Origin: an uncultured Eubacteriales bacterium
GTDB taxonomy: Bacteria; Bacillota; Clostridia; Oscillospirales; Acutalibacteraceae
NCBI GenBank assembly: GCA_934525065.1
Contig: CAKSYX010000026.1
Location: 1 to 28,627, forward strand
DNA: 28,627 bases
Direction: 5' to 3'
Part shown: positions 8,321 to 16,627 of the stretch, one piece after another
Position numbering within the stretch: the stretch's first letter is position 1
Layout of the letters: each line of letters begins with the position of its first letter
Translations under genes and position numbers: made by a program
Notes under the pieces: model-generated
What the model saw: the letters and a program-made list of their open reading frames with translations, nothing else
Database searches by the model: none
What the model was told of the DNA's origin: nothing

Positions 8321-9667
8321 ATGGGCAGATTATTCGGTACTGACGGCGCAAGAGGTGTTGCAAACTCCGAAATTACCTGTGAACTTGCAATGCAAATAGG
8401 CAAAGCGGCGGCAATGGTGCTGACCGAAGGCACAAAAAGGCCGCGGGTTTTGATCGGAAAAGACACGCGCATTTCCGGCGATATGCTTGAAAATGCGATA
8501 GCCTGCGGCCTTTGCTCCGTGGGCGCGGACGTGATGACGCTCGGCGTTGTTCCGACCCCTGCGGTCGCTTACCTCGTTAAAAAATACGGATATGACGCGG
8601 CGGTCATGATTTCCGCTTCGCATAACCCCTGTGAATATAACGGAATCAAAATTTTCAAGGCAGACGGCTATAAGCTGCCGGACGCACTTGAAGATGAAAT
8701 TGAAGCGATAATTCTTGATGAAACCGATATTCCTCCGGTAAAGCTCGGCGGAGATGTCGGAAGAATAACCGTTTGTGAAAACACGGTTCATGACTACATT
8801 GACCACCTCAAGCGTACCGTTGACTGCGATTTTGAAGGGATGAAAATTGCCCTTGACTGTGCCAACGGTTCGGCGAGCGTTTCGGCCGAAAAGCTTTTTT
8901 CCGACCTTAAAGCGGAGTGTACGGTGCTTTCGGCCTCTCCCAACGGGGTAAATATCAACGAAAACTGCGGCTCGACCCATATTGAAGCACTCAGAAAAGC
9001 TGTTACGGAAAACAGCCTGATGGCGGGCTTCGCCTTTGACGGCGATGCCGACAGAATGCTTGCCGTTGACGAAAACGGAGACGTTGTTGACGGAGATAAA
9101 ATTATTGCAATCTGCGCTTCATACATGAAAAAAGAGGGCAAACTCAAAAAAGATACCGCCGTTGTGACGGTCATGACCAACATGGGCTTCGGAAAGTTCT
9201 GCGAAAGCGCAGGAATCAACTATACCGCAACAAAAGTCGGCGACAGATATGTTCTTGAAAATATGCTTCAAAACGGTTATTCTATCGGCGGCGAACAGTC
9301 GGGTCACGTTATTTTTCTTGACTACGCAACGACAGGAGACGGTCAGCTTACGGCACTTCAGGTTTTGAGAATCATGAAAAAGACCGGCAAAAAGCTTTCA
9401 GAGCTTGCCTGCTGCATGAGGACTTATCCGCAGACAATGATCAATATCCGCGTTTCAAAAATGGGCAAAGCGCGATTTAAGGATGACGGCGAAGTTGCAA
9501 ACGCAATCGCTCAGGCCGAAAAGCAGCTCGGTTCCACCGGCAGGGTGCTTGTCCGCGTTTCCGGAACGGAGCCGCTTGTGAGGGTCATGCTTGAAGGCGA
9601 AGACGAAGCGCAAATCAAAATGCTGGCAAACGAAATTGCCCAGGTAATAAAACTGAGACTTATATAA
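8321..9667 (+). CDS. glmM: Phosphoglucosamine mutase
   Basis: GlmM converts glucosamine-6-phosphate to glucosamine-1-phosphate for UDP-GlcNAc and peptidoglycan synthesis in the cytoplasm. The 448-residue protein begins MGRLFGTDGARG. It has the phosphoserine loop ISASHNP with catalytic S100, the metal loop DGDADR at 240-245, the sugar-binding GGEQSGH, and the phosphate-binding loop VRVSGTEPLVRVM near the C-terminus. It starts 15 bp after ruvB behind a CGGAGG site, so it is likely in the same transcript. Confidence 0.97.
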   Translation: MGRLFGTDGARGVANSEITCELAMQIGKAAAMVLTEGTKRPRVLIGKDTRISGDMLENAIACGLCSVGADVMTLGVVPTPAVAYLVKKYGYDAAVMISASHNPCEYNGIKIFKADGYKLPDALEDEIEAIILDETDIPPVKLGGDVGRITVCENTVHDYIDHLKRTVDCDFEGMKIALDCANGSASVSAEKLFSDLKAECTVLSASPNGVNINENCGSTHIEALRKAVTENSLMAGFAFDGDADRMLAVDENGDVVDGDKIIAICASYMKKEGKLKKDTAVVTVMTNMGFGKFCESAGINYTATKVGDRYVLENMLQNGYSIGGEQSGHVIFLDYATTGDGQLTALQVLRIMKKTGKKLSELACCMRTYPQTMINIRVSKMGKARFKDDGEVANAIAQAEKQLGSTGRVLVRVSGTEPLVRVMLEGEDEAQIKMLANEIAQVIKLRLI

Positions 9668-9678
9668 AGGACGTCGCA

Positions 9679-10542
9679 ATGAGAAATACTATTGACTGGA
9701 AAGATTATGAGCTGATCGACTGCTCCGACGGCGAAAGACTCGAACGCTGGGGCGACAAGGTTCTCATAAGACCGGACCCGCAGGTCATTTGGAAAACGCC
9801 GAAGAACAATCCGCTCTGGAAAACCGCCGATGCTTGCTACCACCGCTCAAAAACCGGCGGCGGCGCGTGGGGGGTCAGAACAAAGCTGCCTGCCTTTTGG
9901 AGCATCGGCTATAAAGACCTGACCTTCAACGTGAAAACAATGGGCTTCAAGCATACCGGAATTTTCCCCGAACAGGCGGTCAACTGGGATGAGCTTCGCC
10001 GAATGATCGAAAATGCCGGCCGCCCGGTCAAGGTGCTCAATCTTTTTGCCTATACCGGCGGTGCAACGGTAGCCTGCCTCAAGGCGGGCGCAAGCGTTGT
10101 TCACGTTGACGCATCAAAGGGCATGGTTTCCTGGGCGAAGGAAAACGCCGTTTCAAGCGGCGTTGCAGACAGAAGCGTCAGGTGGATCGTTGACGACTGC
10201 ATCAAATTCGTTCAGCGCGAATACCGCCGCGGCAACCGCTATGACATCATAATCATGGATCCGCCGTCATATGGGCGCGGCCCCGGCGGCGAGGTCTGGA
10301 AGCTCGAAGATGAGGTCTATTCCTTCGTTGAGCTTTGCAGCAGACTTTTATACAGCGATTCGATTGCTGTTCTTATCAACTCATACACAACGGGGCTTTC
10401 TCCCTCGGTTATGCAGTATATTCTCGGTTCGGTCGTTGTTCCGCGCTTCGGCGGAAGCGTTTCCTCCTCGGAAATCGGACTGCCCGTGACCGAAAGCAAG
10501 ATGATTCTTCCCTGCGGCGCATCCGCATTCTGGAAGAAATAA
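9679..10542 (+). CDS. Class I SAM-dependent methyltransferase, RlmI-like
   Basis: The 287-residue protein has a Rossmann SAM-binding motif I (NLFAYTGGAT, residues 121-130), the acidic VDASKGMVSWAKEN loop and a DPPSY motif at 194-198. These are the hallmarks of the RlmI/RlmK-type 23S rRNA cytosine or guanine methyltransferase clan. The N-terminal PUA domain of classical RlmI is missing and is replaced by a shorter beta-rich segment. An rRNA substrate is therefore likely but unproven. AAAGGAC precedes the ATG. It sits 11 bp after glmM and 13 bp before ecfA1. Confidence 0.82.
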   Translation: MRNTIDWKDYELIDCSDGERLERWGDKVLIRPDPQVIWKTPKNNPLWKTADACYHRSKTGGGAWGVRTKLPAFWSIGYKDLTFNVKTMGFKHTGIFPEQAVNWDELRRMIENAGRPVKVLNLFAYTGGATVACLKAGASVVHVDASKGMVSWAKENAVSSGVADRSVRWIVDDCIKFVQREYRRGNRYDIIIMDPPSYGRGPGGEVWKLEDEVYSFVELCSRLLYSDSIAVLINSYTTGLSPSVMQYILGSVVVPRFGGSVSSSEIGLPVTESKMILPCGASAFWKK

Positions 10543-10555
10543 ACGGAGTGACAAA

Positions 10556-11407
10556 ATGTCGGCATATATCGAATTTAAAAATGTAACCTTCGGCTATCAG
10601 AATGAGGACGGGGTCGTTACCGAAAACGTAATTGAAAACTTTGACCTTTCGGTTGAAAAGGGGAGCTTTGTTGCCGTCCTCGGCCACAACGGCTGCGGAA
10701 AATCCACCCTTGCAAAGCTCTGCAACGGAATTGAAGTCCCTGTTTCCGGAAAAGTTATTGTTGATTCGCTTGATACCTCAGATGAGGAAAAGCTTCTTGA
10801 TATCCGCCGCAGGGTCGGTATTGTTTTTCAGAATCCGGACAACCAGATCGTTGCAACCGTTGTTGAAGATGACGTTGCTTTCGGCCCTGAAAACCTCGGC
10901 GTTGACCCAAAGGAAATCAGAAGGCGCGTTGACGAAGCGCTCAAAAATGTCGGGATGTATGAATTTCGCCTTTTTGAGCCGCATAAGCTCTCGGGCGGAC
11001 AGAAGCAGCGCGTTGCGATTGCCGGAATAATCGCGATGAAGCCGCAGTGCATTGTTCTTGATGAACCGACTGCGATGCTTGACCCAAGGGGCAGGCGCGA
11101 GGTTATGAAAACCGTTCGCCGCCTTAACAGGGATTTCGGAATAACGGTAATTTTCATCACGCATTACATGGATGAGGCTGCCAAGGCCGACCGCGTTGTT
11201 GTGATGGATGACGGAAAAATCATTCTTGACGGTGCGCCAAAAAAGGTCTTTTCAAACGTCAAAACGCTCAAAATGGCCGGGCTTGACGTTCCGCAGGCGA
11301 CAGAACTTTCCCTTGCTCTTCGCGAGGAGGGAATAAATATACCCGAAGATGCGCTCGATATTGACGAGCTGTTTGAAAATATCAAGGCAGTTTTGGAGGA
11401 TAAATGA
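10556..11407 (+). CDS. ecfA1: ECF transporter ATPase EcfA1
   Basis: This is one of two ATPases of the energy-coupling-factor module that powers uptake of vitamins and metals through interchangeable S components. The 283-residue protein has Walker A GHNGCGKS (43-50), a Q-loop FQNPDNQ, signature LSGGQ (145-149) and Walker B IVLDEPTAMLD. The NPDNQ Q-loop is characteristic of EcfA/CbiO. It overlaps ecfA2 by four bases (ATGA). No S component lies beside it, which fits a shared, general-purpose module. Confidence 0.94.
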   Translation: MSAYIEFKNVTFGYQNEDGVVTENVIENFDLSVEKGSFVAVLGHNGCGKSTLAKLCNGIEVPVSGKVIVDSLDTSDEEKLLDIRRRVGIVFQNPDNQIVATVVEDDVAFGPENLGVDPKEIRRRVDEALKNVGMYEFRLFEPHKLSGGQKQRVAIAGIIAMKPQCIVLDEPTAMLDPRGRREVMKTVRRLNRDFGITVIFITHYMDEAAKADRVVVMDDGKIILDGAPKKVFSNVKTLKMAGLDVPQATELSLALREEGINIPEDALDIDELFENIKAVLEDK

Positions 11408-12279
11408 GCAACATAGTTCTTGAAACCAAGGATCTCAGCTTCCTGTATTCAAAAGGAACAACAAGTCAGGTTGCTGCGATCAATGACATAAATGTTAAGA
11501 TTGAAAGAGGGGAGCTTGTTGGCGTGATCGGTCACACAGGCTCGGGCAAAAGCACCCTCATTGAGCATTTTAACGCCATTTTGAAGCCCACAAGCGGCAG
11601 TGTTTTCCTTGACGGAAACGATATCTGGCAGGATAAAAAAAATATCCGTTCCGTGAGGTTCAAGGTCGGCGTCTGCTTTCAGTATCCCGAATATCAGCTT
11701 TTTGAAGAGACGGTTGAAAAAGATGTCGGCTTCGGCCCGAAGAATATGGGTCTGTCGGCTGAAGAGATTTCAAAGCGCGTTTGTTCCGCGCTCTCTTTTG
11801 TCGGTCTTGACGAAAGCTACCTTGAAAAGTCTCCCTTTGACCTTTCCGGCGGCGAAAAGCGCCGCGTTGCGATTGCCGGAGTGATGGCGATGGAGCCGGA
11901 GGTTCTGGTTCTTGATGAGCCTTGCGCCGGCCTTGACCCACGCGGCAGGGATACGGTGCTCTCGCTTATCAAGGAATACAAAGAAAAGACCGGCAGCACG
12001 GTTATTGTGGTCTCTCACAGCATGGAGGATGTTTCACGCCTTGCAACGAAAATTCTTGTGATGAACGAATCGCGCCTTGCGTATTATGATACGGTGAAAA
12101 ACGTCTTTTCTCACGCGGACGAGCTTTATTCAATGGGACTTGATATTCCGCAGTATACGCGCCTTTTTCTGCTGCTCAAGGAAGCGGGCTATGACATAAA
12201 CACCGATATTTATACCTTTGAAGAAGCAAAAAAAGAGCTTTTGCGGCTTTTTAATGGGAGGTGCAGGAATGCTCAGTGA
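11404..12279 (+). CDS. ecfA2: ECF transporter ATPase EcfA2
   Basis: This is the second ATPase of the ECF module, forming a heterodimer with EcfA1. The 291-residue protein has Walker A GHTGSGKS (43-50), a Q-loop FQYPEYQLF, signature LSGGE (147-151) and Walker B VLVLDEPCAGLDP. The YPEYQ Q-loop is typical of EcfA2 and differs from the NPDNQ loop of EcfA1. It overlaps ecfA1 by four bases and ecfT by eleven, implying translational coupling. Confidence 0.94.
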   Translation: MSNIVLETKDLSFLYSKGTTSQVAAINDINVKIERGELVGVIGHTGSGKSTLIEHFNAILKPTSGSVFLDGNDIWQDKKNIRSVRFKVGVCFQYPEYQLFEETVEKDVGFGPKNMGLSAEEISKRVCSALSFVGLDESYLEKSPFDLSGGEKRRVAIAGVMAMEPEVLVLDEPCAGLDPRGRDTVLSLIKEYKEKTGSTVIVVSHSMEDVSRLATKILVMNESRLAYYDTVKNVFSHADELYSMGLDIPQYTRLFLLLKEAGYDINTDIYTFEEAKKELLRLFNGRCRNAQ

Positions 12280-13084
12280 CATCACGATCGGCCAGTATTA
12301 CAAGGAAAATTCCTTTGTTCACCGTCTTGACGCGCGGATGAAGCTCCTTTTGACAATGCTGTTCATCGTCATAATTTTCCTTTGCAAAAACTTTCTTGCG
12401 CTTTCTTTGATGCTTTTGCTGACGGTTGTTTCGGTCATTCTTTCAAAAGTTCCGTTCAAAATGTTTTTCAAAAGCATCAAGCCCCTCATTCCGATAATCA
12501 TTTTCACGGTAATACTCAACATGATTTATATTAAGGGTGGAACGGTGCTTCTTTCCTGGTGGAAAATTGAAATTACAACAAAGGGTATTTTCACCGCTGT
12601 TTTCATGGCGTTCAGAATAATAACCCTCATTTTCTGTTCCTCGCTTCTGACCTATACAACTGCGCCGACAGAGCTTACGGATGCGGTTGAACGTCTGCTT
12701 TCTCCGCTGAAGGTTTTCCACGTTCCAGTTCATTCTCTCGCAATGATGATGACGCTTGCTCTGCGCTTTATTCCGACCCTGATTGAAGAAATTGAACGTA
12801 TCATGAACGCGCAGAAGGCGAGGGGGGCCGACTTTGAAAGCGGAAAATTCATCAGCCGCGTCAAGGCGATGATTCCGGTTTTGATTCCGCTTTTCGTTTC
12901 TGCTTTCCGCCGCGCGTACGAGCTTTCATTTGCAATGACCTGCCGCTGTTACCACGGCGGTGATGGCAGAACAAGGATGAAGCAGATGAAATATCGCTTT
13001 GCGGATTTTGCAAGTCTCTTTGTTTTCGCCGCGGCACTTGCCGGCGTGATTGTTCTCAACACTTACTTCGGAAGGCTGATTTAA
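12269..13084 (+). CDS. ecfT: ECF transporter transmembrane protein EcfT
   Basis: EcfT is the membrane scaffold joining S components to the ATPases. The 271-residue protein begins MLSDITIGQYY, followed by hydrophobic segments and the two coupling-helix motifs QKARGADF and MTCRCYHGGDGRTRM. The open frame reaches back to 12218 inside ecfA2. The ATG at 12269 is chosen because GGGAGG lies seven bases before it and its product starts as the family does. Confidence 0.94.
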   Translation: MLSDITIGQYYKENSFVHRLDARMKLLLTMLFIVIIFLCKNFLALSLMLLLTVVSVILSKVPFKMFFKSIKPLIPIIIFTVILNMIYIKGGTVLLSWWKIEITTKGIFTAVFMAFRIITLIFCSSLLTYTTAPTELTDAVERLLSPLKVFHVPVHSLAMMMTLALRFIPTLIEEIERIMNAQKARGADFESGKFISRVKAMIPVLIPLFVSAFRRAYELSFAMTCRCYHGGDGRTRMKQMKYRFADFASLFVFAAALAGVIVLNTYFGRLI

Positions 13085-13087
13085 AAT

Positions 13088-13846
13088 ATGAGGAATATCA
13101 AGCTGACCCTTACCTATGACGGCTCGTTTTTCCATGGCTGGCAGCTTCAGCCCGGGCCGGTTACGGTTGAGGGCGAACTGAGAAAAGCACTTTTCCGTCT
13201 GCTCGGAGAAGATGCAAAGCCCGTCTCCTGCAGCCGCACCGATGCCGGTGTTCACGCAAACGAGTTTTGCTGCAATTTTAAAACGGAAAACGAAAGGGAC
13301 TGCGAAAAGCTTTTGCGCGGTCTGAACGCCGTTTTGCCGCCTGCCGTTGCCGTAAAGAGATGTGAAGAGGCTCCGCTTTCCTTCCATTCGAGGTATGATT
13401 GCGTGGGAAAAGAATACATATATAAAATCTGGAACGGTAAAACGCGAAACCCCTTTTATGAATCGCGTGCGCTTTTTTATCCGTTTTTTCTTGACTGCGA
13501 GCTGCTTGACTCTCAAGCGAAGGATTTTATCGGCACCTATGATTTTTCAGCCCTTTGCGCCAGTGGCTCTTCGGTCAAAACAACAGAAAGAACAGTTTTT
13601 GACTGCGGCGTAAAAAGAGAGGGCGAGCTTGTTACGTTCTTTGTCAAGGGAAACGGCTTTCTTTATAACATGGTTCGCATAATGGTCGGAACGCTCCTCG
13701 GTGTTAACGAAGGAAAGATCGAACCCGGAACAATAAAGAAAATTATACTTTCAAAAAACAGAGGAAAGGCCGGCGTGACCGCCGAAGCCTGCGGACTGTA
13801 TCTCAACCGCGTTTTTTATCGGGAGGAGGATTTGCTTGGACGGTAA
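13088..13846 (+). CDS. truA: tRNA pseudouridine(38-40) synthase TruA
   Basis: TruA makes pseudouridine at positions 38-40 of the tRNA anticodon stem. The 252-residue protein has the catalytic aspartate D52 in SRTDAGVHA, an N-terminal LTYDGSFFHGWQ, and the C-terminal NGFLYNMVRIMVGTL core motif. Length is normal. It starts three bases after ecfT. The ecfA1-ecfA2-ecfT-truA order is conserved in Firmicutes. Confidence 0.97.
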   Translation: MRNIKLTLTYDGSFFHGWQLQPGPVTVEGELRKALFRLLGEDAKPVSCSRTDAGVHANEFCCNFKTENERDCEKLLRGLNAVLPPAVAVKRCEEAPLSFHSRYDCVGKEYIYKIWNGKTRNPFYESRALFYPFFLDCELLDSQAKDFIGTYDFSALCASGSSVKTTERTVFDCGVKREGELVTFFVKGNGFLYNMVRIMVGTLLGVNEGKIEPGTIKKIILSKNRGKAGVTAEACGLYLNRVFYREEDLLGR

Positions 13847-14993
13847 TAATGCTGAAAATAAAAAAGGAGTAATCAGGGCGATTGCCGCCACTGCTGTGAT
13901 TGTCATCATCGTTGCCGCAGGTGCTTTCCTTGCGTTAAGGTATACTTCGGACACATCGGGTGATGAAACGGTCACGGCCGCAAATTCCGCAATCTCCTCA
14001 GTCAGTCAAAGCGACAGGGGCTTTCCTCTCTCGTTTTCAAGCAACGATATCGTAACGGTCGGCTCGGCCGGCTCATATGTATATGTTGTTTCAAATGAGG
14101 TGCTCTTCGGCGTTTCATCGTCAGGAAGGCAAAAGTTTTCCGAGGTTATCAACTACTCCGAGCCGGTCATCAAAACCGACGGAAACTATGCTCTGGTCTT
14201 TGACCGCAGAAGCGGAAAATTTGTGCTTTGCCACAAAGGAAAGGTGATATATAAAGGTCAAAGCCTTGACTCTCAGCAGATTTTTACAGCCGTTGTTGCT
14301 TCAAACGGAAATTTCGCCATTGCGAGCCGAAGCACCGAAGTGGCCTGCCTTTTGACCTATTACAGCAAAAAAGGTGAGGAGCTGTTTCGCTGGGAGTGCA
14401 GCCGGGATCATATAGTTTCGGTTGCCGTTTCTTCAAACGCAAAAAAACTCACCTGCACTGCACTTTCCGCCGAGGGCGGAGAAATTGTGACGAAGGTATA
14501 TCTGCTCAATATTTACTCCGACGAAACCGAATGGGAGTACACCGTAAAGGGCTCAGCCGCAATCAGCATAAGTTTTGCTTCCGGCAGCAGGAAGCTGGAC
14601 CTGCTTTGCACCGACAGACGCATCCTTCTTGACTCATCTTCAAATTCGGTCTCGGCCGAAAGCACATTTTCTTCCGCGCTTCTTGATTCACACAGCGACC
14701 AAAACGGCTATGCGGTTACGCTCACGCGCAAATTCGGCGCAATGAACTCTTATGAACTGACGAGTTATTCTCCGGATAATTCTGTTTGCTATATCTATGA
14801 GACTGACAAAAAGGTTACAGACATCTTCTGCGCCGGAAAAAAATCATATGTTCTGACACAGGATTCCATAATCTGTGTTTCCTCCTCCGGAAAAGAAAGC
14901 AAAACGCTCCACCTTTCTTCGGCAGGTCTCGGTCTTTGCGTCAGCGGCGGCAATGTTTATCACTATACGCTCAACGATCTTTATAAAAACTGA
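13836..14993 (+). CDS. Membrane-anchored DUF5711-like beta-propeller protein
   Basis: The 385-residue protein has one N-terminal membrane segment (about residues 12-34), a Ser/Thr-rich linker, and a long extracytoplasmic beta-rich region with repeated strands such as VYVVSNEVLFGVSSSG and YALVFDRRSGKFVLC, as in WD40/PQQ-like propellers. It resembles the DUF5711 family of Clostridia. Function is unknown. The start is a TTG at 13836, supported by GGGAGGAGGA five bases before it; the gene overlaps truA by eleven bases. It closes the operon, with a fresh promoter just beyond. Confidence 0.75.
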   Translation: MDGNNAENKKGVIRAIAATAVIVIIVAAGAFLALRYTSDTSGDETVTAANSAISSVSQSDRGFPLSFSSNDIVTVGSAGSYVYVVSNEVLFGVSSSGRQKFSEVINYSEPVIKTDGNYALVFDRRSGKFVLCHKGKVIYKGQSLDSQQIFTAVVASNGNFAIASRSTEVACLLTYYSKKGEELFRWECSRDHIVSVAVSSNAKKLTCTALSAEGGEIVTKVYLLNIYSDETEWEYTVKGSAAISISFASGSRKLDLLCTDRRILLDSSSNSVSAESTFSSALLDSHSDQNGYAVTLTRKFGAMNSYELTSYSPDNSVCYIYETDKKVTDIFCAGKKSYVLTQDSIICVSSSGKESKTLHLSSAGLGLCVSGGNVYHYTLNDLYKN

Positions 14994-15035
14994 CTCGGGC
15001 CGCTTTGAAAACAGGAAAGAACTTTAATTTTGCTG

Positions 15036-15064
15036 TTGTTAATTGCGTCTTTGTGTGTTATAAT
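15036..15064 (+). promoter_or_regulatory. Promoter for cvpA-pgsA
   Basis: TTGTTA (15036-15041), a 17-bp spacer and TATAAT (15059-15064) lie 40 bp before the next start codon. Confidence 0.75.
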
Positions 15065-15103
15065 CAACAGAACGATAGATTTTTTGTCTTTCGGAGGTAA
15101 AAT

Positions 15104-15814
15104 ATGTCATATGTAATTGACCTGCTTTTGGTTGCAATTTTGGTGCTTACCGCCGTTTTTGCGGCTAAGCGCGGTTTTTTCGCAACGCTCTTTGACCTTG
15201 CAGGCTATGTTGTTTCCCTTGTTGCGGCGAAGGTTATTTCTTCCTCTGCCGCTCCGGGGATTTTTTCCGAATATTTTGAAGCTCCCGTCAGAGAGCGGCT
15301 TGTACTCTCTCTCGGCGATGTTGCCAAAACCGACTACGCATCGCAGATTGAAAGCGCGGTGTCCTCAATTCCGGAAAGTCTCACCGGTGTAATGCAGCTC
15401 ATCGGCATTGACCGCGAAGAGCTCATACAAAAAGTTTCTTCTGAAAATTTCAAAGGCTCCGACCTTGTTGACGGAATTATGGAAACAATTGCCGTTCCGG
15501 TCGGAACAGCGGTTGTTCGCACAGTTTTGTTTGTTGCGCTCTGCGTTGTTCTTTCGTTTGTTTTGAAAATCGTTGTCAAACTTCTTGACAAGGTTATCAA
15601 AAAGCTCCCGGCAATTCGTCAGGTCAATTCCGGTCTCGGCTTTGTCCTCGGCGTTCTGAAGGGAATCATTGTGGTTGTTATCGTTTCGCTCCTTCTTGGT
15701 GTGGTTTGCGGCTTTATCGGCTATGAACCGCTTATAAAAGGCGCAGATGATTCAATAATAATAAACATTGTCAAAGGACTTATGAAATCGATCAGCGGTT
15801 ACCGCTTGGCATAA
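15104..15814 (+). CDS. CvpA family membrane protein
   Basis: The 236-residue protein starts with hydrophobic helix DLLLVAILVLTAVFAAKRG, and the KRGFF turn followed by another membrane helix is the CvpA signature. A central extracytoplasmic stretch (about residues 50-125) and two further membrane helices follow (VRTVLFVALCVVLSFVLKIV and the LGVLKGIIVVVIVSLLLGVV region). CvpA proteins are linked to envelope homeostasis and colicin V production in enterobacteria; the role in Firmicutes is unclear. TCGGAGG precedes the ATG. A new promoter drives it with pgsA. Confidence 0.85.
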   Translation: MSYVIDLLLVAILVLTAVFAAKRGFFATLFDLAGYVVSLVAAKVISSSAAPGIFSEYFEAPVRERLVLSLGDVAKTDYASQIESAVSSIPESLTGVMQLIGIDREELIQKVSSENFKGSDLVDGIMETIAVPVGTAVVRTVLFVALCVVLSFVLKIVVKLLDKVIKKLPAIRQVNSGLGFVLGVLKGIIVVVIVSLLLGVVCGFIGYEPLIKGADDSIIINIVKGLMKSISGYRLA

Positions 15815-15856
15815 AAAGCTTATGTAACGACGCTTGATTATGGAGGAGAAAATACT

Positions 15857-16498
15857 ATGAAAGGTCTTTTTAAAGGCTGTCTGACAATTCCGAATCTTCT
15901 TTCGGTAATAAGAATCGCGCTCATTCCCGTTTTTGCCGTGATGTATCTTAATGGTCAGCCGATTGCCGCAATCGCGATTCTTGCCGTTTCGGGTCTCACC
16001 GACCTTTTTGACGGTAAAATTGCAAGGCGCTTCAATCAGGTCAGTGCCCTCGGCAAAATTCTTGACCCCGTTGCCGATAAGCTGACGCAAATTACAATTG
16101 CAATCATCCTTTTTATCTGCTTCAGAAGAGCGGAAAACACAACGATCAATGCCTTCGGCTGGGTCTTTCTCGTTTTTCTCATCAAGGAGGGTATAATGGT
16201 TGTCGGCGGACTTGTGATGCTTCTCATGAATATCCGTCCGGGCGCGGCAGAAATGCCGGGTAAGGTTGCAACCTTCACCTTCTACGGTGTGATGCTTCTC
16301 ATCATTGCTTTCGGCCCCGAGGTCGGAGTTCTCACCTCAGTCTGGACACTTCCGGACGTTCTGACCGGTATTCTCGTTGTGATTGCCGCCTGCACCTGCG
16401 TTTTCGCTTTTGCAAGCTATATGCCGGAAACCTACAGGCAGTTCCGCGACCACTTCAGAGAAAAGAAGGCCGAAAAGAGCAAGGCTGCTCAGAAATAA
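15857..16498 (+). CDS. pgsA: CDP-diacylglycerol-glycerol-3-phosphate 3-phosphatidyltransferase
   Basis: PgsA makes phosphatidylglycerophosphate, the first committed step to phosphatidylglycerol and cardiolipin, in the membrane. The 213-residue protein contains the complete CDP-alcohol phosphotransferase motif DxxDGxxARx8GxxxDxxxD, seen as DLFDGKIARR followed by GKILDPVAD at about residues 49-74, and several hydrophobic helices. The lysine-rich C-terminal tail (REKKAEKSKAAQK) makes it slightly long. GGAGG precedes the ATG. It shares the cvpA transcript. Confidence 0.93.
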   Translation: MKGLFKGCLTIPNLLSVIRIALIPVFAVMYLNGQPIAAIAILAVSGLTDLFDGKIARRFNQVSALGKILDPVADKLTQITIAIILFICFRRAENTTINAFGWVFLVFLIKEGIMVVGGLVMLLMNIRPGAAEMPGKVATFTFYGVMLLIIAFGPEVGVLTSVWTLPDVLTGILVVIAACTCVFAFASYMPETYRQFRDHFREKKAEKSKAAQK

Positions 16499-16529
16499 CA
16501 CTATTGGTTTTGTATGCCGCCGAATTTTT

Positions 16530-16543
16530 CAAAAGTACTTTTG
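16530..16543. promoter_or_regulatory. Perfect 14-bp palindrome upstream of clpE
   Basis: CAAAAGTACTTTTG is its own reverse complement. It lies about 85 bp before the clpE start in a non-coding gap, and could be an operator. It does not match the CtsR heptad direct repeat or the CIRCE inverted repeat, so no known heat-shock regulator can be assigned. Confidence 0.4.
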
Positions 16544-16572
16544 GGGGTATACCGAATTATCATCACGCCCTG

Positions 16573-16621
16573 TCCGGCTACGACGGGGACTTGACGTGAA
16601 TTTGTATATCCTGTAGCCGGA
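16573..16621 (+). promoter_or_regulatory. Long-loop inverted repeat reaching the clpE ribosome binding site
   Basis: TCCGGCTAC (16573-16581) and GTAGCCGGA (16613-16621) are exact reverse complements with a 31-base loop. The right arm ends in the GGA of GGAAAGG, immediately before the ATG at 16628. If formed in RNA, the stem would partly hide the ribosome binding site. No clear promoter hexamers were found in the 16499-16627 gap. Confidence 0.45.
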
Positions 16622-16627
16622 AAGGCT

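Noticed and set aside
8330..8980. 216-codon minus-strand open frame opposite glmM
   Set aside because: It is a shadow of the clear glmM coding frame, with no domain and no ribosome binding site.
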